A stretch of 64,000 bases of DNA from Flavobacterium sp. J49 (GCF_011742145.1 NZ_JAAQQU010000094.1:1-64000), one strand, 5' to 3'; shown: positions 7,877 to 20,193, counted from the first letter of the stretch. Translations and numbers: made by a program. Notes: generated from the letters alone by a model not told the origin.

Positions 7877-9784
7877 TTATTTCTTTTTGTTTTGAAGCTT
7901 CTTTTGCTCTTCGGCTTGCTCCATCATTTCACGCATCTTTCTTTGGAACTTTCCTTCTGTTTTAGGCTTAGCTTTATTCTCCTGAATTTGAGCATGAATT
8001 TTATCACTGTCGATAAAGTATTTTTTAATCACCAACATAATGCCAATGGTAATCAAGTTGGAAATAAAGTTATACAAACTCAAACCTGAACCGTAGTTAT
8101 TGAAGAACAACAACATCATTATCGGCGAAAGGTAAATCATGATTTTCATAATTTTACCCATATCCGGCATACCTTCTTGTGGCGGTTGGGCCATAGCTTG
8201 ATCACCTGAAGTCATTTTCATATAAAAGAAAATCGCAATAGCAGCCAAAATCGGGAACAAACTGATGTGATTGCCATAAATAGCTGATATAATAGGAATG
8301 TGCGTATCCCAAGTAATTACGGCATCAAAAGAAGACAAATCTTCTGCCCAAAGGAATCCTTTTTGTCTCAACTCAATGGCTGACGGGAAGAATTGGAAAG
8401 ACGCATACATAAACGGAATCTGAATCAAAGCCGGTATACATCCTGCCATCGGATTCACTCCTGCTTTGTTGTATAATTTCATCGTTTCCTGTTGCTTTTT
8501 CATTGGATCTTTTTTGAATTTTTCTCCAATTTCCATGATTTCGGGACGCAATACTTTCATCTTGGCTTGTGACAAGAACGACTTGAACGTGATAGGTGAC
8601 ATCGCAATTTTGATTAAAATTGTAAAGACAATAATTGCAATTCCCAATCCCATAAAAGTGCTCAGGAAACCAAATAACGGCACAAAAATGAATTTGTTAA
8701 TCCACCCGAAAATCCCCCAACCTAATGGTATAATCTCGTCTAAGTTTCTGTCATAATCGTTCAAAATGGTATAGTCTGACGGACCGTAATACCAATTCAT
8801 TTTATAATCTAACTCGCCATTGGTATAAGCTAAGGCAGAGTTAGTTTTGAATTCTTTAGTGAAAATTGTGTCTTTGGAAACATCATCTACTAAATCATGT
8901 GAATGCAACTTGGCAGTCTCAAAAGGGGTTTTGGTCAACAAGATTGAAGAGAAAAAATGCTGTTTATAGGCAATGTAAGTTACTTTCTCCGGCGTTTCTT
9001 CTTTATCTTTTCCTTGGCCTACATAATCGTCTTTTCCTTCTTCATATTCAAAAACAATTTCAGCATAACGATTTTCATAAGAGATGCTTTTTTCGTTTCT
9101 GTAGGTTTTCATGTTCCATTGGAAATCGACCGGTTTTGAAGTATTCAAAGTGGTGTTTAAACCTTGAGAGCGAATATCGAAATCAAGCATGTAATCATTC
9201 GGTTTTAATACGTATTTGTATTCCAAATAACTATTGGCGCTCGACTTCAATTTCATCGAAAGCACTTGGTTACCATCAACTTTAGTCAAGGTTGGCTCAA
9301 AAAATAAATCTTTGGTATTCAACACTCGGTTGTCTTTGGTTTGCAACTGCAAATTAAAATTAGCATTGTTATTTTTGATTAACTCAACCAATTCTTTCGA
9401 CTTTTTGTCAAATTTTTTGAATTTTTTTAGCGTGGCATCAGCTATATAACCGCCTTTGTTGGCAATTTTCAGCACCATCAATTCGTTTTCAATGGTGGTA
9501 AACTCTTCTTTCGCAGAAGGTAAAGTCGCTGAGTAAGCAAAGCTTCCTAAAGTACCTTGTAGTTTTTGAATTTTAACCGAATCGGCTACAGTAGTATCGG
9601 TGATGGTTTGGGCAACTTCTTTTGTGGTTTCCCCTTTTGCCTTTGTTTCTGCCGCTTTTTCTGTTTTGGCTTTGTCCTGATTCTTTACTTCATCTTCTCT
9701 GTTATTGTACATCATCCAAAGGATAATCACAAAGATTAAAGCAAAACCGATAATCGAATTAAAATCAAATTTCTTTTGTTCCAT
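7877..9784 (-). CDS. yidC: Membrane protein insertase YidC
   Basis: A 635-residue inner-membrane insertase working with SecYEG or alone. One N-terminal transmembrane helix (FNSIIGFALIFVIILWMMY), a large periplasmic beta domain (about 60-350), then the conserved five-helix core from about 360, including GLGIAIIVFTILIKIAMSP, the PALIQIPFMYASF segment and the C-terminal SPIMMLLFFNNYGSGLSLYN region. The C-terminal tail is Lys-rich (EEQKKLQNKKK), as expected for ribosome contact. It lies 49 bases after pyrG and is probably co-transcribed with it. Length is near that of other Bacteroidota YidC proteins. Confidence 0.97.
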   Translation of the reverse strand: MEQKKFDFNSIIGFALIFVIILWMMYNNREDEVKNQDKAKTEKAAETKAKGETTKEVAQTITDTTVADSVKIQKLQGTLGSFAYSATLPSAKEEFTTIENELMVLKIANKGGYIADATLKKFKKFDKKSKELVELIKNNNANFNLQLQTKDNRVLNTKDLFFEPTLTKVDGNQVLSMKLKSSANSYLEYKYVLKPNDYMLDFDIRSQGLNTTLNTSKPVDFQWNMKTYRNEKSISYENRYAEIVFEYEEGKDDYVGQGKDKEETPEKVTYIAYKQHFFSSILLTKTPFETAKLHSHDLVDDVSKDTIFTKEFKTNSALAYTNGELDYKMNWYYGPSDYTILNDYDRNLDEIIPLGWGIFGWINKFIFVPLFGFLSTFMGLGIAIIVFTILIKIAMSPITFKSFLSQAKMKVLRPEIMEIGEKFKKDPMKKQQETMKLYNKAGVNPMAGCIPALIQIPFMYASFQFFPSAIELRQKGFLWAEDLSSFDAVITWDTHIPIISAIYGNHISLFPILAAIAIFFYMKMTSGDQAMAQPPQEGMPDMGKIMKIMIYLSPIMMLLFFNNYGSGLSLYNFISNLITIGIMLVIKKYFIDSDKIHAQIQENKAKPKTEGKFQRKMREMMEQAEEQKKLQNKKK

Positions 9785-9833
9785 TTTTTAATTATTTGTC
9801 ATATGAAGCAACAAGGGATTAATTGTTACCACT

Positions 9834-11456
<1,623 letters not shown>

Positions 11457-11490
11457 TTATGTTGTTGTGTTGTTGTTGTAAAAAACGAGG

Positions 11491-11498
11491 CAAAAATA
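11491..11498 (-). promoter_or_regulatory. Predicted pyrG -7 promoter box
   Basis: TATTTTTG on the minus strand matches TAnnTTTG exactly, 40 bases before the pyrG ATG; the leader is unusually rich in CAA triplets. No convincing -33 TTTG at 17-23 bases was found. Confidence 0.5.
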
Positions 11499-11528
11499 CA
11501 ATATTAAAGTCAATTTGAAGAGGTGTTA

Positions 11529-11589
11529 ATTTGAAAATTTGAAAATGATAATTCATACTTAATAAAACAAAATTTTCAAATCTTCAAAT
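11529..11589. repeat. Long imperfect inverted repeat between the DUF3820 gene and pyrG
   Basis: An 18-base arm ATTTGAAAATTTGAAAAT (11529-11546) pairs with ATTTTCAAATCTTCAAAT (11572-11589) with one mismatch and a 25-base spacer. It lacks a proper T tract, so it is better described as an intergenic repeat of unknown role than as a terminator. Confidence 0.7.
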
Positions 11590-11636
11590 CGTTAAATTTT
11601 CACCCGAAGGCAAAGCCTGAATTGAGCGAAGCTAAA

Positions 11637-11870
11637 TTAAATTGGTCTAGGATATTGCTTTTTGATATTGCGCACCAATTCTTCCAAACCGTTTAATTTG
11701 AGTTCGTATACAAGTTGGAGTTGCTCACCGAGTTGTCCTTTCGGAAATCCTTTTTGCGAATACCAAACCACGTAATATTCGGGCAAGTCAATCAGATAGT
11801 AGCCTTCATATTTGCCGAAAGGCATCTTGGTGTGTGCTAGTTTGATAAGAAGTTGTTGTTGTGAATTCAT
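11637..11870 (-). CDS. DUF3820 family small protein
   Basis: A 77-residue protein whose centre MPFGKYEGYYLIDLPEYYVVWY is the hallmark of DUF3820 (the same (M/L)PFGKYKG...DLPxxYLxW motif occurs at the end of some exonucleases). No catalytic residues are evident; role unknown. It is flanked by inverted repeats on both sides and separated from OsmC by 90 bases, so it may be transcribed separately. Small, soluble, cytoplasmic. Confidence 0.85.
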   Translation of the reverse strand: MNSQQQLLIKLAHTKMPFGKYEGYYLIDLPEYYVVWYSQKGFPKGQLGEQLQLVYELKLNGLEELVRNIKKQYPRPI

Positions 11871-11894
11871 TAAAAGAAAATAGAATAAAGAATA

Positions 11895-11937
11895 TAGAAC
11901 ATAGACTTGAAATTAATGAGAAAGAATCTATGTTCTA
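11895..11937. repeat. Hairpin between the OsmC and DUF3820 genes
   Basis: TAGAACATAGA (11895-11905) and TCTATGTTCTA (11927-11937) are perfectly complementary; flanking AATA/TATT-rich bases extend the stem imperfectly. It may end the LysM-OsmC unit, but no clean T tract follows on the minus strand. Confidence 0.6.
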
Positions 11938-11960
11938 TTTTCTATTCTCTTTATTCTAAA

Positions 11961-12365
11961 TCATTTCCAATTAAAAACGATTTCTCTTTTGATATCAGGA
12001 TGTAAGCTAAAATGCACCGGACAAGTTAATGCTGTTCTTTCCAAAATAGTTTTGGTCTTCTCATCGGCTTCGACATTCATTTCGAAAGTCACGTGAATTT
12101 CGGAAATTCTCCTTGGGTCGGCGGCCATTATCTTAGTTACTTCGGCAGTTGAACCGGTAAAATCCACTTCCATTTCTCGGGCTTTGATTCCCATAACGAT
12201 CATCATACAAGTCGCAAATCCATTGGCGACAGTATCGGTTGGAGAAAAAGCTTCTCCTTTGCCGTTATTGTCTAATGGTGCATCTGAAATGATTTCGCTT
12301 CCTGATTGCAAGTGAATGGAAGAGGTTCTTAAATCTCCTAAATAAGTAACTTTGGATGTGGGCAT
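11961..12365 (-). CDS. OsmC family peroxiredoxin-like protein
   Basis: A 134-residue OsmC/Ohr-superfamily protein. Both redox cysteines are present: Cys53 (GFATCMMIVMG) at the start of the central helix and Cys115 (LTCPVHFSL), consistent with thiol-dependent hydroperoxide reduction. The family length is 130-150. Its ATG overlaps the stop codon of the LysM gene by one base (TAATG), which implies translational coupling and co-transcription. Confidence 0.92.
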   Translation of the reverse strand: MPTSKVTYLGDLRTSSIHLQSGSEIISDAPLDNNGKGEAFSPTDTVANGFATCMMIVMGIKAREMEVDFTGSTAEVTKIMAADPRRISEIHVTFEMNVEADEKTKTILERTALTCPVHFSLHPDIKREIVFNWK

Positions 12366-14407
12366 TATAAAGCTTCTTTGATGGTTAAATCAGTGTCGTA
12401 ATACAAAATATAAATTCCGTTATTAGAATAACCGTAGCTAGTATTTTGGGTATAATCGAATTTGTTTTCTATTTGCTCGGAAGCATCGGTTTGAATGGTT
12501 TCTTCAAAAGTCTTTTCCTGAGACAAACGCAGTAAAGCATCAAATGTCACATCAAAACCTCTTATGGCGTATTGATTGGGAATGATTTTATTGAACTTCT
12601 TGTACTTCGCATCAAACTGATTGGCTTCAATAGTTTCGTTAGGTCTGGACAAGGACGGATAGAGTAATTTCAATTTCGTCAAACGGGTTAAAGATATTTC
12701 TTCAAAATCTAATGTTTCATTAGGTTCCATTATGACCAATTGTACTTGATAGTCTTTTTGCGCAGCCAGCATTGCATTGGTCATCGCCAAAATCATCCCG
12801 GTACTTTCGGAAGCCAACAGTACATAGTTCATTTTGTCCTTTTGTAAATGCACCCGCAAACTGTCAGCTACAAAACTTCCTTTGGCACTTAAACCAACTA
12901 GTTTAGTATCGCTTTGCATTTCCTGAATGTATTGTTTTACACTTCCTTTTTTGGCATCAATAACAGCAATAATATTACCGCCTTTGGCTTTCATATATTG
13001 AAAAACAGAACCGCGCATTTGCTCTAAAGAAGGCATTGACTGGTACAAATTGGCAAATTTCTTTCCAATCTCTTTGGATAACGGAGAAATAACCGGTGTT
13101 TTGGTTGGCTCAACTAACTCGGCTAATTTTTCAACATTGGCTTGGTAAAACGGCCCAATAATCGCGTCCATGCTTGCTAAACTGTTTTGCTGCACCAATG
13201 TGGCAACGTTGGAACTGCTCTTGGTTTCTTGGGAATCTAAAATTTTGATATCAACGTTCATGCCCAGTACTTTGGCAGAATCAATAGCCATCAAAGCGCC
13301 GGAATAGAAATCTAAAGTCAGGTTAAGGAACTTGTCCTTTTTCAAACGCGCCTGGGTCGAATTGACCGTATCGTTTTCAATCTTACTGATGTTAAAGGGT
13401 AAAAGTAATGCGAGTTGTTTTCTCGCATTGGTGTTTAAATTCTTCATTAAATTGCCTTGCTCCTTTTTGGGGATATTTACTTTTTCACCCATGGGCACTC
13501 GCAAAATCATGCCGAGTTTAATTCCTTTTTTCAATTCAGGGTTTAGCTGAATTAATTCGGTTTCTGTGATACCGAAATCATTGGCTATGCTTTGAATGGT
13601 TTCTTTAGGTTTCACCACATACTCCTGCAGGTATTTTTTTCCTGAATTCGGATTGGCGTCTTTGGGTTTGTCTTTTATCGGTTCGGCCGATTCCACAGGC
13701 TTTGAAGCAACCGCAGGTGCATTTCCCGAAACCACTAATTTTAATCCCACCGGAAAATCGGAAACAATCGCCGGATTTAATCTTTCCAACTCTTGAATAG
13801 TCATTCCGTATTTTTTAGAAATACCGTACTTGGTTTCCTTTGGTTCGATGATGTGATAAGCAGCATTTGCCTTTGGAGTTTCTACTTTTGGTTCGCTTTT
13901 CACGACTACTTTCGGTGTCTCTTTTGGTGCCGAAACCGGTTTTTCTAGAGGTGGTTTTTCATAAGTATCCTTACTTGCTATACCAACGGAAGGAATCTTA
14001 ATGGTTTGACCAATTTTCAAACCCTCTTTTAGCAAATCACCATTGGCTTCTTTTATAGCCTCAACCGAAACACCATATTGTCTTGAAAGACTGAACAAGG
14101 TTTCTTTCGGTTGTACCAAATGAGTGGTTGGATTTGAACCGGCTTTAGGCTGCGTTTGCTTTGGCACAATTACCGTTGGCTCTGCCGATGATGGCGGAAT
14201 CAATAAAACGCTGTTCAGTTGGATTCCGTTTTGGGAATCGGGATTAAGTTTATAAATGTCAAAAGGAGTTACCTTGTATTTTTGCGCTATTAACGTAATC
14301 GTTTCCCCTTGCGCCACAGTGTGCTTGACGTATTTGTCCTGTTTCGCCGAAGAGCTAAACGAGACAATCAGTACAAAAAGCAGTGAGAAAATAATTCGGT
14401 TTTTCAT
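12365..14407 (-). CDS. LysM-repeat protein fused to a periplasmic-binding-like domain
   Basis: A 680-residue secreted protein: signal peptide (KNRIIFSLLFVLIVSFSSSA), four LysM modules (starting about residues 28, 95, 187 and 263, each of the form HxVxPKETxxxIxxxYGxxxxxLxxLNP) joined by Pro/Lys-rich linkers, then from about 330 a type I periplasmic-binding fold (QLALLLPFN, DAIIGPFYQANVEKLAELVE, PVISPLSKE). LysM binds peptidoglycan. The combination recalls LpoA-like regulators of cell-wall synthases, but that role is inference. It sits between guaA (95-base gap) and the coupled osmC-like gene. Confidence 0.9.
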   Translation of the reverse strand: MKNRIIFSLLFVLIVSFSSSAKQDKYVKHTVAQGETITLIAQKYKVTPFDIYKLNPDSQNGIQLNSVLLIPPSSAEPTVIVPKQTQPKAGSNPTTHLVQPKETLFSLSRQYGVSVEAIKEANGDLLKEGLKIGQTIKIPSVGIASKDTYEKPPLEKPVSAPKETPKVVVKSEPKVETPKANAAYHIIEPKETKYGISKKYGMTIQELERLNPAIVSDFPVGLKLVVSGNAPAVASKPVESAEPIKDKPKDANPNSGKKYLQEYVVKPKETIQSIANDFGITETELIQLNPELKKGIKLGMILRVPMGEKVNIPKKEQGNLMKNLNTNARKQLALLLPFNISKIENDTVNSTQARLKKDKFLNLTLDFYSGALMAIDSAKVLGMNVDIKILDSQETKSSSNVATLVQQNSLASMDAIIGPFYQANVEKLAELVEPTKTPVISPLSKEIGKKFANLYQSMPSLEQMRGSVFQYMKAKGGNIIAVIDAKKGSVKQYIQEMQSDTKLVGLSAKGSFVADSLRVHLQKDKMNYVLLASESTGMILAMTNAMLAAQKDYQVQLVIMEPNETLDFEEISLTRLTKLKLLYPSLSRPNETIEANQFDAKYKKFNKIIPNQYAIRGFDVTFDALLRLSQEKTFEETIQTDASEQIENKFDYTQNTSYGYSNNGIYILYYDTDLTIKEAL

Positions 14408-14502
14408 AAATTGGTCATTTATTTAACGTTAAAGTTAACAAAACTTTTGACTTGCAATGTTTATTGCTTCATTTTTCATTAACTATTTTATGTTAACAAA
14501 AA

Positions 14503-16032
14503 CTATTCCCATTCTATCGTGGCAGGCGGTTTTGAACTGATATCATAAACCACTCTGTTTACTCCTTTTACTTTATTGATAATTTCGTTGGATATTTTCA
14601 TTAAGAAATCGTAAGGCAGATGAACCCAATCCGCGGTCATTCCGTCAGTGGATTCTACGGCGCGAAGCGCGACTACTTTTTCATATGTACGTTCGTCTCC
14701 CATCACCCCTACACTGTTGACCGGCAACAAAATAGCCCCGGCTTGCCAAACTTTATCGTACAAACCATGCTCTTTCAATCCGTTGATGAAAACAGCATCT
14801 ACTTCTTGCAGAATCCTTACCTTTTCCGGTGTGATGGCTCCCAAAATTCTTATCGATAATCCCGGTCCCGGGAACGGATGTCTTCCCAAAAGTTCAGGAT
14901 CAATGCCCAATGTTTTGCCAACGCGACGTACTTCATCTTTGAAAAGCATTCGCAAAGGTTCCACGATTTGGAGTTTCATAAAATCGGGTAAACCGCCCAC
15001 ATTGTGGTGTGATTTAATAGTAGCTGATGGTCCTTTCACAGAAACCGACTCGATTACATCGGGATAGATGGTTCCTTGGGCCAACCATTTTACATCTTCA
15101 ATGCGATGCGCTTCATCGTCAAACACTTCGATAAACACGCGACCAATGGCTTTTCGTTTGGCTTCAGGATCTTCTACGCCGTCTAAAGCTGAAAGAAAAC
15201 GTTCGGAAGCGTCAACGCCTTTTACGTTTAATCCCATGTCTCTGTATTGGTGCAATACATTCTCGAATTCATTTTTGCGAAGTAAACCATTGTTTACAAA
15301 AATGCAATACAGGTTTTTACCAATGGCTTTATTCAACAATACAGCTGCCACGGTAGAATCTACACCGCCCGAAAGTCCGAGTACGACTTTATCGTCTTTT
15401 ACTTTTTCTTTCAAATCTTTCACGCAATCTTCAACGAAAGCATTAGGGGTAAAATTTTGAGGTACTTCGGCTATTTTTACTAAGAAGTTTTCTAAAATTT
15501 GTTTTCCATCGGTAGAGTGATATACTTCCGGATGGAATTGAATGGCATAGGTTTTCTCACCTTCAATTCGGTAAGCAGCATTAGCTACGTCTTTGGTACT
15601 GGCTAACAATACCCCATTGGTAGGCAATTGCTTAATGGTATCACTGTGACTCATCCAAACTTGACTGTTTAAAGCCACTTCATCAAAAAAAGCTTCATCG
15701 TCTTTGACAAAAGACAAATTGGCTCTACCATATTCACGAATATTACTTGGCGCAACTTCGCCACCATTGAAATGGGCTAAATATTGGGCACCATAGCAAA
15801 CTGCCAACAAGGGCATTTTTCCGCGAATTTGAGATAAATCAGGATGAGGAGCATCTTCGGCTCTTACGGAATAAGGGCTACCCGAAAGGATAACTGCTTT
15901 GTAGGACGATAAATCATCTGGAAAATGATTGAAAGGAAAAATTTCGCAGAATATATTTAATTCGCGAACGCGGCGTGCAATAAGTTGTGTGTATTGCGAA
16001 CCGAAATCTAAAATAAGTACGTTGTGTTGCAT
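14503..16032 (-). CDS. guaA: GMP synthase (glutamine-hydrolysing)
   Basis: A 509-residue enzyme converting XMP to GMP. The N-terminal class I amidotransferase has Cys79 (LLAVCYGAQ) and the His-Glu pair in QFHPEVYHS; the ATP-pyrophosphatase domain has the P-loop [12 protein letters not shown]; the C-terminal dimerisation domain ends [13 protein letters not shown], the conserved family ending. I take the ATG at 16032 as the start ([13 protein letters not shown]); an in-frame TTG lies two codons further upstream at 16038 but it overlaps the promoter box. Confidence 0.98.
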   Translation of the reverse strand: MQHNVLILDFGSQYTQLIARRVRELNIFCEIFPFNHFPDDLSSYKAVILSGSPYSVRAEDAPHPDLSQIRGKMPLLAVCYGAQYLAHFNGGEVAPSNIREYGRANLSFVKDDEAFFDEVALNSQVWMSHSDTIKQLPTNGVLLASTKDVANAAYRIEGEKTYAIQFHPEVYHSTDGKQILENFLVKIAEVPQNFTPNAFVEDCVKDLKEKVKDDKVVLGLSGGVDSTVAAVLLNKAIGKNLYCIFVNNGLLRKNEFENVLHQYRDMGLNVKGVDASERFLSALDGVEDPEAKRKAIGRVFIEVFDDEAHRIEDVKWLAQGTIYPDVIESVSVKGPSATIKSHHNVGGLPDFMKLQIVEPLRMLFKDEVRRVGKTLGIDPELLGRHPFPGPGLSIRILGAITPEKVRILQEVDAVFINGLKEHGLYDKVWQAGAILLPVNSVGVMGDERTYEKVVALRAVESTDGMTADWVHLPYDFLMKISNEIINKVKGVNRVVYDISSKPPATIEWE

Positions 16033-16035
16033 GCG

Positions 16036-16043
16036 CAAAAGTA
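16036..16043 (-). promoter_or_regulatory. guaA -7 box immediately before the start codon
   Basis: TACTTTTG on the minus strand is an exact TAnnTTTG match, and its last base is only three bases from the guaA ATG (TACTTTTGCGCATG). Transcription would start at or within the start codon, giving a leaderless mRNA. No good -33 box was seen. Confidence 0.6.
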
Positions 16044-16125
16044 CTACTCTCGATTGAAAATAAAAAACGGCAAGAGAAGAATCTTTAAAGGAATTTTCTT
16101 TTGCCGCAAATTTTAAGAACCTTGC

Positions 16126-17463
16126 CTACTCTTTTATTATTTTTTTAGTCTTTTCACCGCTGATTGAATCTACTTTTAAGAAGTAAATTCCATTCGAATA
16201 ATTAGAAACATCAATAGTTGCTTGTGGCATATCGGTAATTTGAGTCAATAAAACCCTTCCTTGTACATCACACAACTGAATAGATTTGATAATGCTATTG
16301 GCCATAACCGTGATGCTGTTTTTGGCCGGATTAGGATAATAATCAAAATCTAACCGGGTAAAACTTTGCACGCCTAAAACGGCATTCTCTCCTTGTAAAT
16401 ACAGAGAAACCGGGATATAACCTTGTGCGCCTACAAATACTGCATCAGGCACCGCAATTTGAAATGAATGAGCACCCGGACTTAAATTGCCCAAACTGAT
16501 TTCACGAATTGGAATTACCGAACCCGGACACCAATTGCTAAATGATTGCCATTGCGAGGGTGTTCTTGGAGTTGGACCATAAATTCCGTTGGCCTGTGTA
16601 TTGTAAATCCTATAGGGTTCACAAGTAAGTTCGCCGGGACGATACGTTAAAATCTGATTGGAATCCAAAGAGATATAATGCCATCTTCTGTTGTATTCTT
16701 CGCCACCCGAATTAGCTCCGTGGTTGGAAGTAATCAAATAAAATTTAGCATTATTTATTTGGGAATCAAGATTAAAATTGATGGTTCTGACCGTTGTTCC
16801 TATGGCATCCGAAGCACCGGCTGCATAATTATTCAAATCCTTTTTGAAATTTAAAGGCAATATAAAAGTATCGTCAGGCACTGTGGCATCAGTATTAGTA
16901 ACAAAATTCAATGTTCCGTAAAACACATCATTTCGCCCTGAACATCCGGCGATTTGTGTATTGGCTGCATAAGGCACACCAAACAATTCAAACTCTATCC
17001 AAAAATCATAAAGTGTATTGAGATACTCGTCTTTTAATATTTTGGTTGCGTTATCTACCGTAAAAGTGTAAGGCACCAAATTGGGTGCTACATTTTTATT
17101 CATAAACGGTGTTATAAACCTAGCCAATTCAATTCTGCTCGTTGTGGCCGGGCTGTAAAACGGAGAACCTTTGGGCACCAAAGCCAAATTGATATTTCCG
17201 ATTCGGTCATAATTATCACAAGCCGCTGAAATTGAAATATCTAGAATTAAAGTACTGCCAATTTGCGACAATACTTCCGGGGTGAGTTTTTTGGTAAATA
17301 AATCGTTTCTCAATCTGGTTACATCGGGTGCAGTAGGATGGTTTACCAGCGCAGCGTAGCCGTCATAAAACAAAACGTTATCATAAATTGGAATGGTAGT
17401 TTGCGCTTTAGATATTTGGAACAATCCAAAAAGGAAAAAGAGCAATAAGTAAAATTTTCTCAT
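16126..17463 (-). CDS. PNGase F-like secreted peptide:N-glycosidase with T9SS sorting domain
   Basis: A 445-residue precursor with signal peptide MRKFYLLLFFLFGLFQISKAQ, a two-jelly-roll catalytic region (about 22-360) and a T9SS type A C-terminal domain (about 370-445, YYPNPAKNSITV, QGRVLLTQ, GIYFLKVDS, KKIIKE). Compared from memory with Elizabethkingia meningoseptica PNGase F, the signatures CDNYDR, ELARFITPF and NWCPG are shared, and the three catalytic carboxylates seem kept: Asp86 for D60, Glu157 for E118 and Glu256 for E206. PNGase F hydrolyses the amide bond between Asn and N-glycans. An in-frame start 27 codons further upstream exists, but this ATG begins a clean signal peptide. It lies between eno and guaA with a terminator behind eno. 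Confidence 0.82.
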   Translation of the reverse strand: MRKFYLLLFFLFGLFQISKAQTTIPIYDNVLFYDGYAALVNHPTAPDVTRLRNDLFTKKLTPEVLSQIGSTLILDISISAACDNYDRIGNINLALVPKGSPFYSPATTSRIELARFITPFMNKNVAPNLVPYTFTVDNATKILKDEYLNTLYDFWIEFELFGVPYAANTQIAGCSGRNDVFYGTLNFVTNTDATVPDDTFILPLNFKKDLNNYAAGASDAIGTTVRTINFNLDSQINNAKFYLITSNHGANSGGEEYNRRWHYISLDSNQILTYRPGELTCEPYRIYNTQANGIYGPTPRTPSQWQSFSNWCPGSVIPIREISLGNLSPGAHSFQIAVPDAVFVGAQGYIPVSLYLQGENAVLGVQSFTRLDFDYYPNPAKNSITVMANSIIKSIQLCDVQGRVLLTQITDMPQATIDVSNYSNGIYFLKVDSISGEKTKKIIKE

Positions 17464-17554
17464 AGTTAAGTTGCTAGTTGTTTCGAGTGCTAAAATAAGA
17501 AAAAAGCTGTGTTTGCCAGCGCTTATTTGTTTGAATGCCAACAATAATCAAAGT

Positions 17555-17595
17555 AAATAAAAAACACCTGACAAGTTTTAGAAACCTGTCAGGTG
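17555..17595 (-). terminator. Terminator of eno
   Basis: CACCTGACAAG (17565-17575) and CCTGTCAGGTG (17585-17595) form an 11-bp stem with one wobble position and a 9-base loop; on the minus strand it runs into TTTTTTATTTA. It is 22 bases past the eno stop. Confidence 0.9.
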
Positions 17596-17617
17596 CAAAT
17601 TAAATATTTTAAATAAA

Positions 17618-18922
<1,305 letters not shown>

Positions 18923-18942
18923 TTAGATTTTAATAAGGTTCA

Positions 18943-18950
18943 CAAATTTA
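18943..18950 (-). promoter_or_regulatory. Predicted eno -7 promoter box
   Basis: TAAATTTG on the minus strand is an exact TAnnTTTG match, 32 bases before the eno ATG. No TTTG was found at the expected -33 distance. Confidence 0.5.
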
Positions 18951-19131
18951 AGAAATTTAAAAAAGCTATTATTAATTATTTGCACAACTTATAAACGCAA
19001 TCGATTTAGTTTCCTAAAAATTTAACACCAATTCATTTTACTGTTAATTATACAAGTTTAATACAATATTACATAACAACTGCCTTTGAAGTCCAGTCTA
19101 ATTTTACAGTACTATTTAAAACCCTTTTGTC

Positions 19132-20193
19132 ATGAAATTTTCTACTCATAAAAACAGTCTTCAAAGCAATCTGCTAACTATGATTTGCTTAATGTTATTG
19201 GTTGGACTTCCAACTTCCGCACACTCACAAGATTATCGCAATATCAATGCTTATATGGATGATTTCGGCAAGAACGAAATGTTTGTAAAGAAAACATTGA
19301 TGGATTATTCGGTTACTATCGTAGAGTCGCAATTGGCTTCAAGGTCTAATGCTGCTGCGGGGAAAATTATTGAAAAATTGGAAAGCATGAATGCCAATTT
19401 AAGAAATAACAACAAAGGTTTTGAGAACAACACTTCACTTAGAGACAGCTTTATTAAAATGAATCAAAAAACTATATCGTCTTTGCTTAACGGGAGTTTG
19501 ATTTTAAACGATTATGAATACCAAAGCACTTTGTCATTAAGCGAAATTGGGATAAATCTTAATCAGAAAGAAAAAGACCTTGTCAGTTATTATGAAGAGA
19601 TGAAAATTTACGAAAAAAGCAAAAAAGCCTTTGGAAACCAATACAATATGATTTTAAAAAGCAGTAACAGCAAAAATGTTTTAGAATACAATGCCCTACA
19701 AAACGTATTGTTTTATAAAATCAATGTAATTGATCAAAAACTGACTTCAGTAATTTCGGCGAGAGACAAAAAAGGCTTTTCCGACTGTTTGAATAGCATA
19801 ACCGATTTGCACCAAGCGACTTTGGCTAAAACTACTCAGTACAATAATGCTTTTAAAGACAACACACTTAACGCGGCCAACATAAAATATTCGAATTTTA
19901 TCAATGACCAGAGAGCCAAATTCGCCAACTTATTTAATGACTATGTGGATGAATACAATGCACTTCAAATCTTAAAAAATTCAAAAGCACCACAAACCAA
20001 CGAGACTGTTGCTAATTACAACCAAGTCGTTAGGAATTATAACACCAAAAAGAATTCGTTTTATACTGTTTTTAACACCCTTCAAACTGCCAAAAAAGTA
20101 TTGTATGACAGTTGGTTTGTAACCAATGGTACTTTCTTAAAAAACAACGGGGAATTTGAAAACATCCATGACAAATATGTTGTTACCAAATAA
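19132..20193 (+). CDS. Secreted helical protein of unknown function
   Basis: A 353-residue protein with a cleavable signal (hydrophobic NLLTMICLMLLVGLPTSAHS, mature from about QDYRN). The rest is rich in Lys, Asn and Glu, with long stretches expected to be alpha-helical and heptad-like (about 40-110 and 150-330), no cysteines in catalytic context and no motif I recognise. It distantly brings to mind the LIC11966-type surface proteins, but I cannot support that. The gene stands alone, divergent from eno and convergent with carA, with a weak upstream box TGCCTTTG at 19081-19088. Confidence 0.75.
   Translation: MKFSTHKNSLQSNLLTMICLMLLVGLPTSAHSQDYRNINAYMDDFGKNEMFVKKTLMDYSVTIVESQLASRSNAAAGKIIEKLESMNANLRNNNKGFENNTSLRDSFIKMNQKTISSLLNGSLILNDYEYQSTLSLSEIGINLNQKEKDLVSYYEEMKIYEKSKKAFGNQYNMILKSSNSKNVLEYNALQNVLFYKINVIDQKLTSVISARDKKGFSDCLNSITDLHQATLAKTTQYNNAFKDNTLNAANIKYSNFINDQRAKFANLFNDYVDEYNALQILKNSKAPQTNETVANYNQVVRNYNTKKNSFYTVFNTLQTAKKVLYDSWFVTNGTFLKNNGEFENIHDKYVVTK

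Noticed and set aside
8866..9285. Plus-strand open frame opposite yidC
   Set aside because: No family features; antisense to a strongly conserved coding sequence and without a promoter.
16033..16125. Purine riboswitch upstream of guaA
   Set aside because: The -7 box touches the start codon so there is no leader to hold a riboswitch, and no conserved aptamer pattern is visible.
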